Source of the DNA: Fulvivirga aurantia
GTDB lineage: Bacteria; Bacteroidota; Bacteroidia; Cytophagales; Cyclobacteriaceae
NCBI RefSeq assembly: GCF_009711475.1
Contig: NZ_SMMD01000708.1
Span: 1 to 6,048, forward strand
Direction: 5' to 3'
DNA length: 6,048 nt
Part shown: positions 6,023 through 6,048 of the stretch, in pieces
Layout: each line of letters opens with the position of its first letter
Position numbering within the stretch: position 1 is the first letter of the stretch
The notes under the pieces: generated by a model
Database searches by the model: none
Told to the model about the DNA's origin: nothing
What the model saw: only the letters and a program-made list of their open reading frames with translations
Made by a program: the position numbers and the translations under genes

Positions 6023-6048
6023 CAATAAAGACAATTATTAGAAGAATT

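Overview
The window is almost entirely one very large minus-strand gene, and looks like chromosomal DNA of a Bacteroidota bacterium, probably a free-living, gliding or marine Cytophagales or Flavobacteriia type. The reasons are the AT-rich composition by eye, the lack of a clear Shine-Dalgarno before the start, a signal peptide ending in ...CFAQ, Fn3 modules with the W-x-D-x-S-x-x-E pattern common in this phylum, and a C-terminal type A sorting domain of the type IX secretion system (T9SS), which is known only from this phylum and close relatives.

Layout, read along the minus strand from high to low coordinates. Positions 6048-5979 are an AT-rich leader with only weak promoter candidates. Positions 5978-171 encode a 1935-residue secreted protein: signal peptide, FG-GAP/VCBS block 1 (7 repeats), three Fn3-type domains, FG-GAP/VCBS block 2 (7 repeats), an ASPIC/UnbV domain, one Fn3, FG-GAP/VCBS block 3 (7 repeats), a second ASPIC/UnbV domain, two Fn3 domains, and the T9SS sorting domain. 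Positions 170-37 are a short AT-rich gap without a convincing terminator or promoter. Positions 36-1 hold the first 12 codons of a second minus-strand gene that leaves the window; its start resembles small VOC (glyoxalase/bleomycin-resistance) proteins.

The main gene's product should cross the inner membrane by Sec, cross the outer membrane by T9SS, and end up on the cell surface or released. Its three sets of exactly seven Ca-binding-type repeats suggest three seven-bladed beta-propellers of the integrin-alpha/CRTAC1 type, joined by Fn3 spacers. A role in adhesion, or in binding glycan or protein ligands, is the natural inference. No catalytic domain is visible and the ligand cannot be read from the sequence. 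I see no multigene system, mobile element, RNA gene or CRISPR array here; what is notable is the architecture of this one protein. Residue numbers below count from the ATG at 5978.
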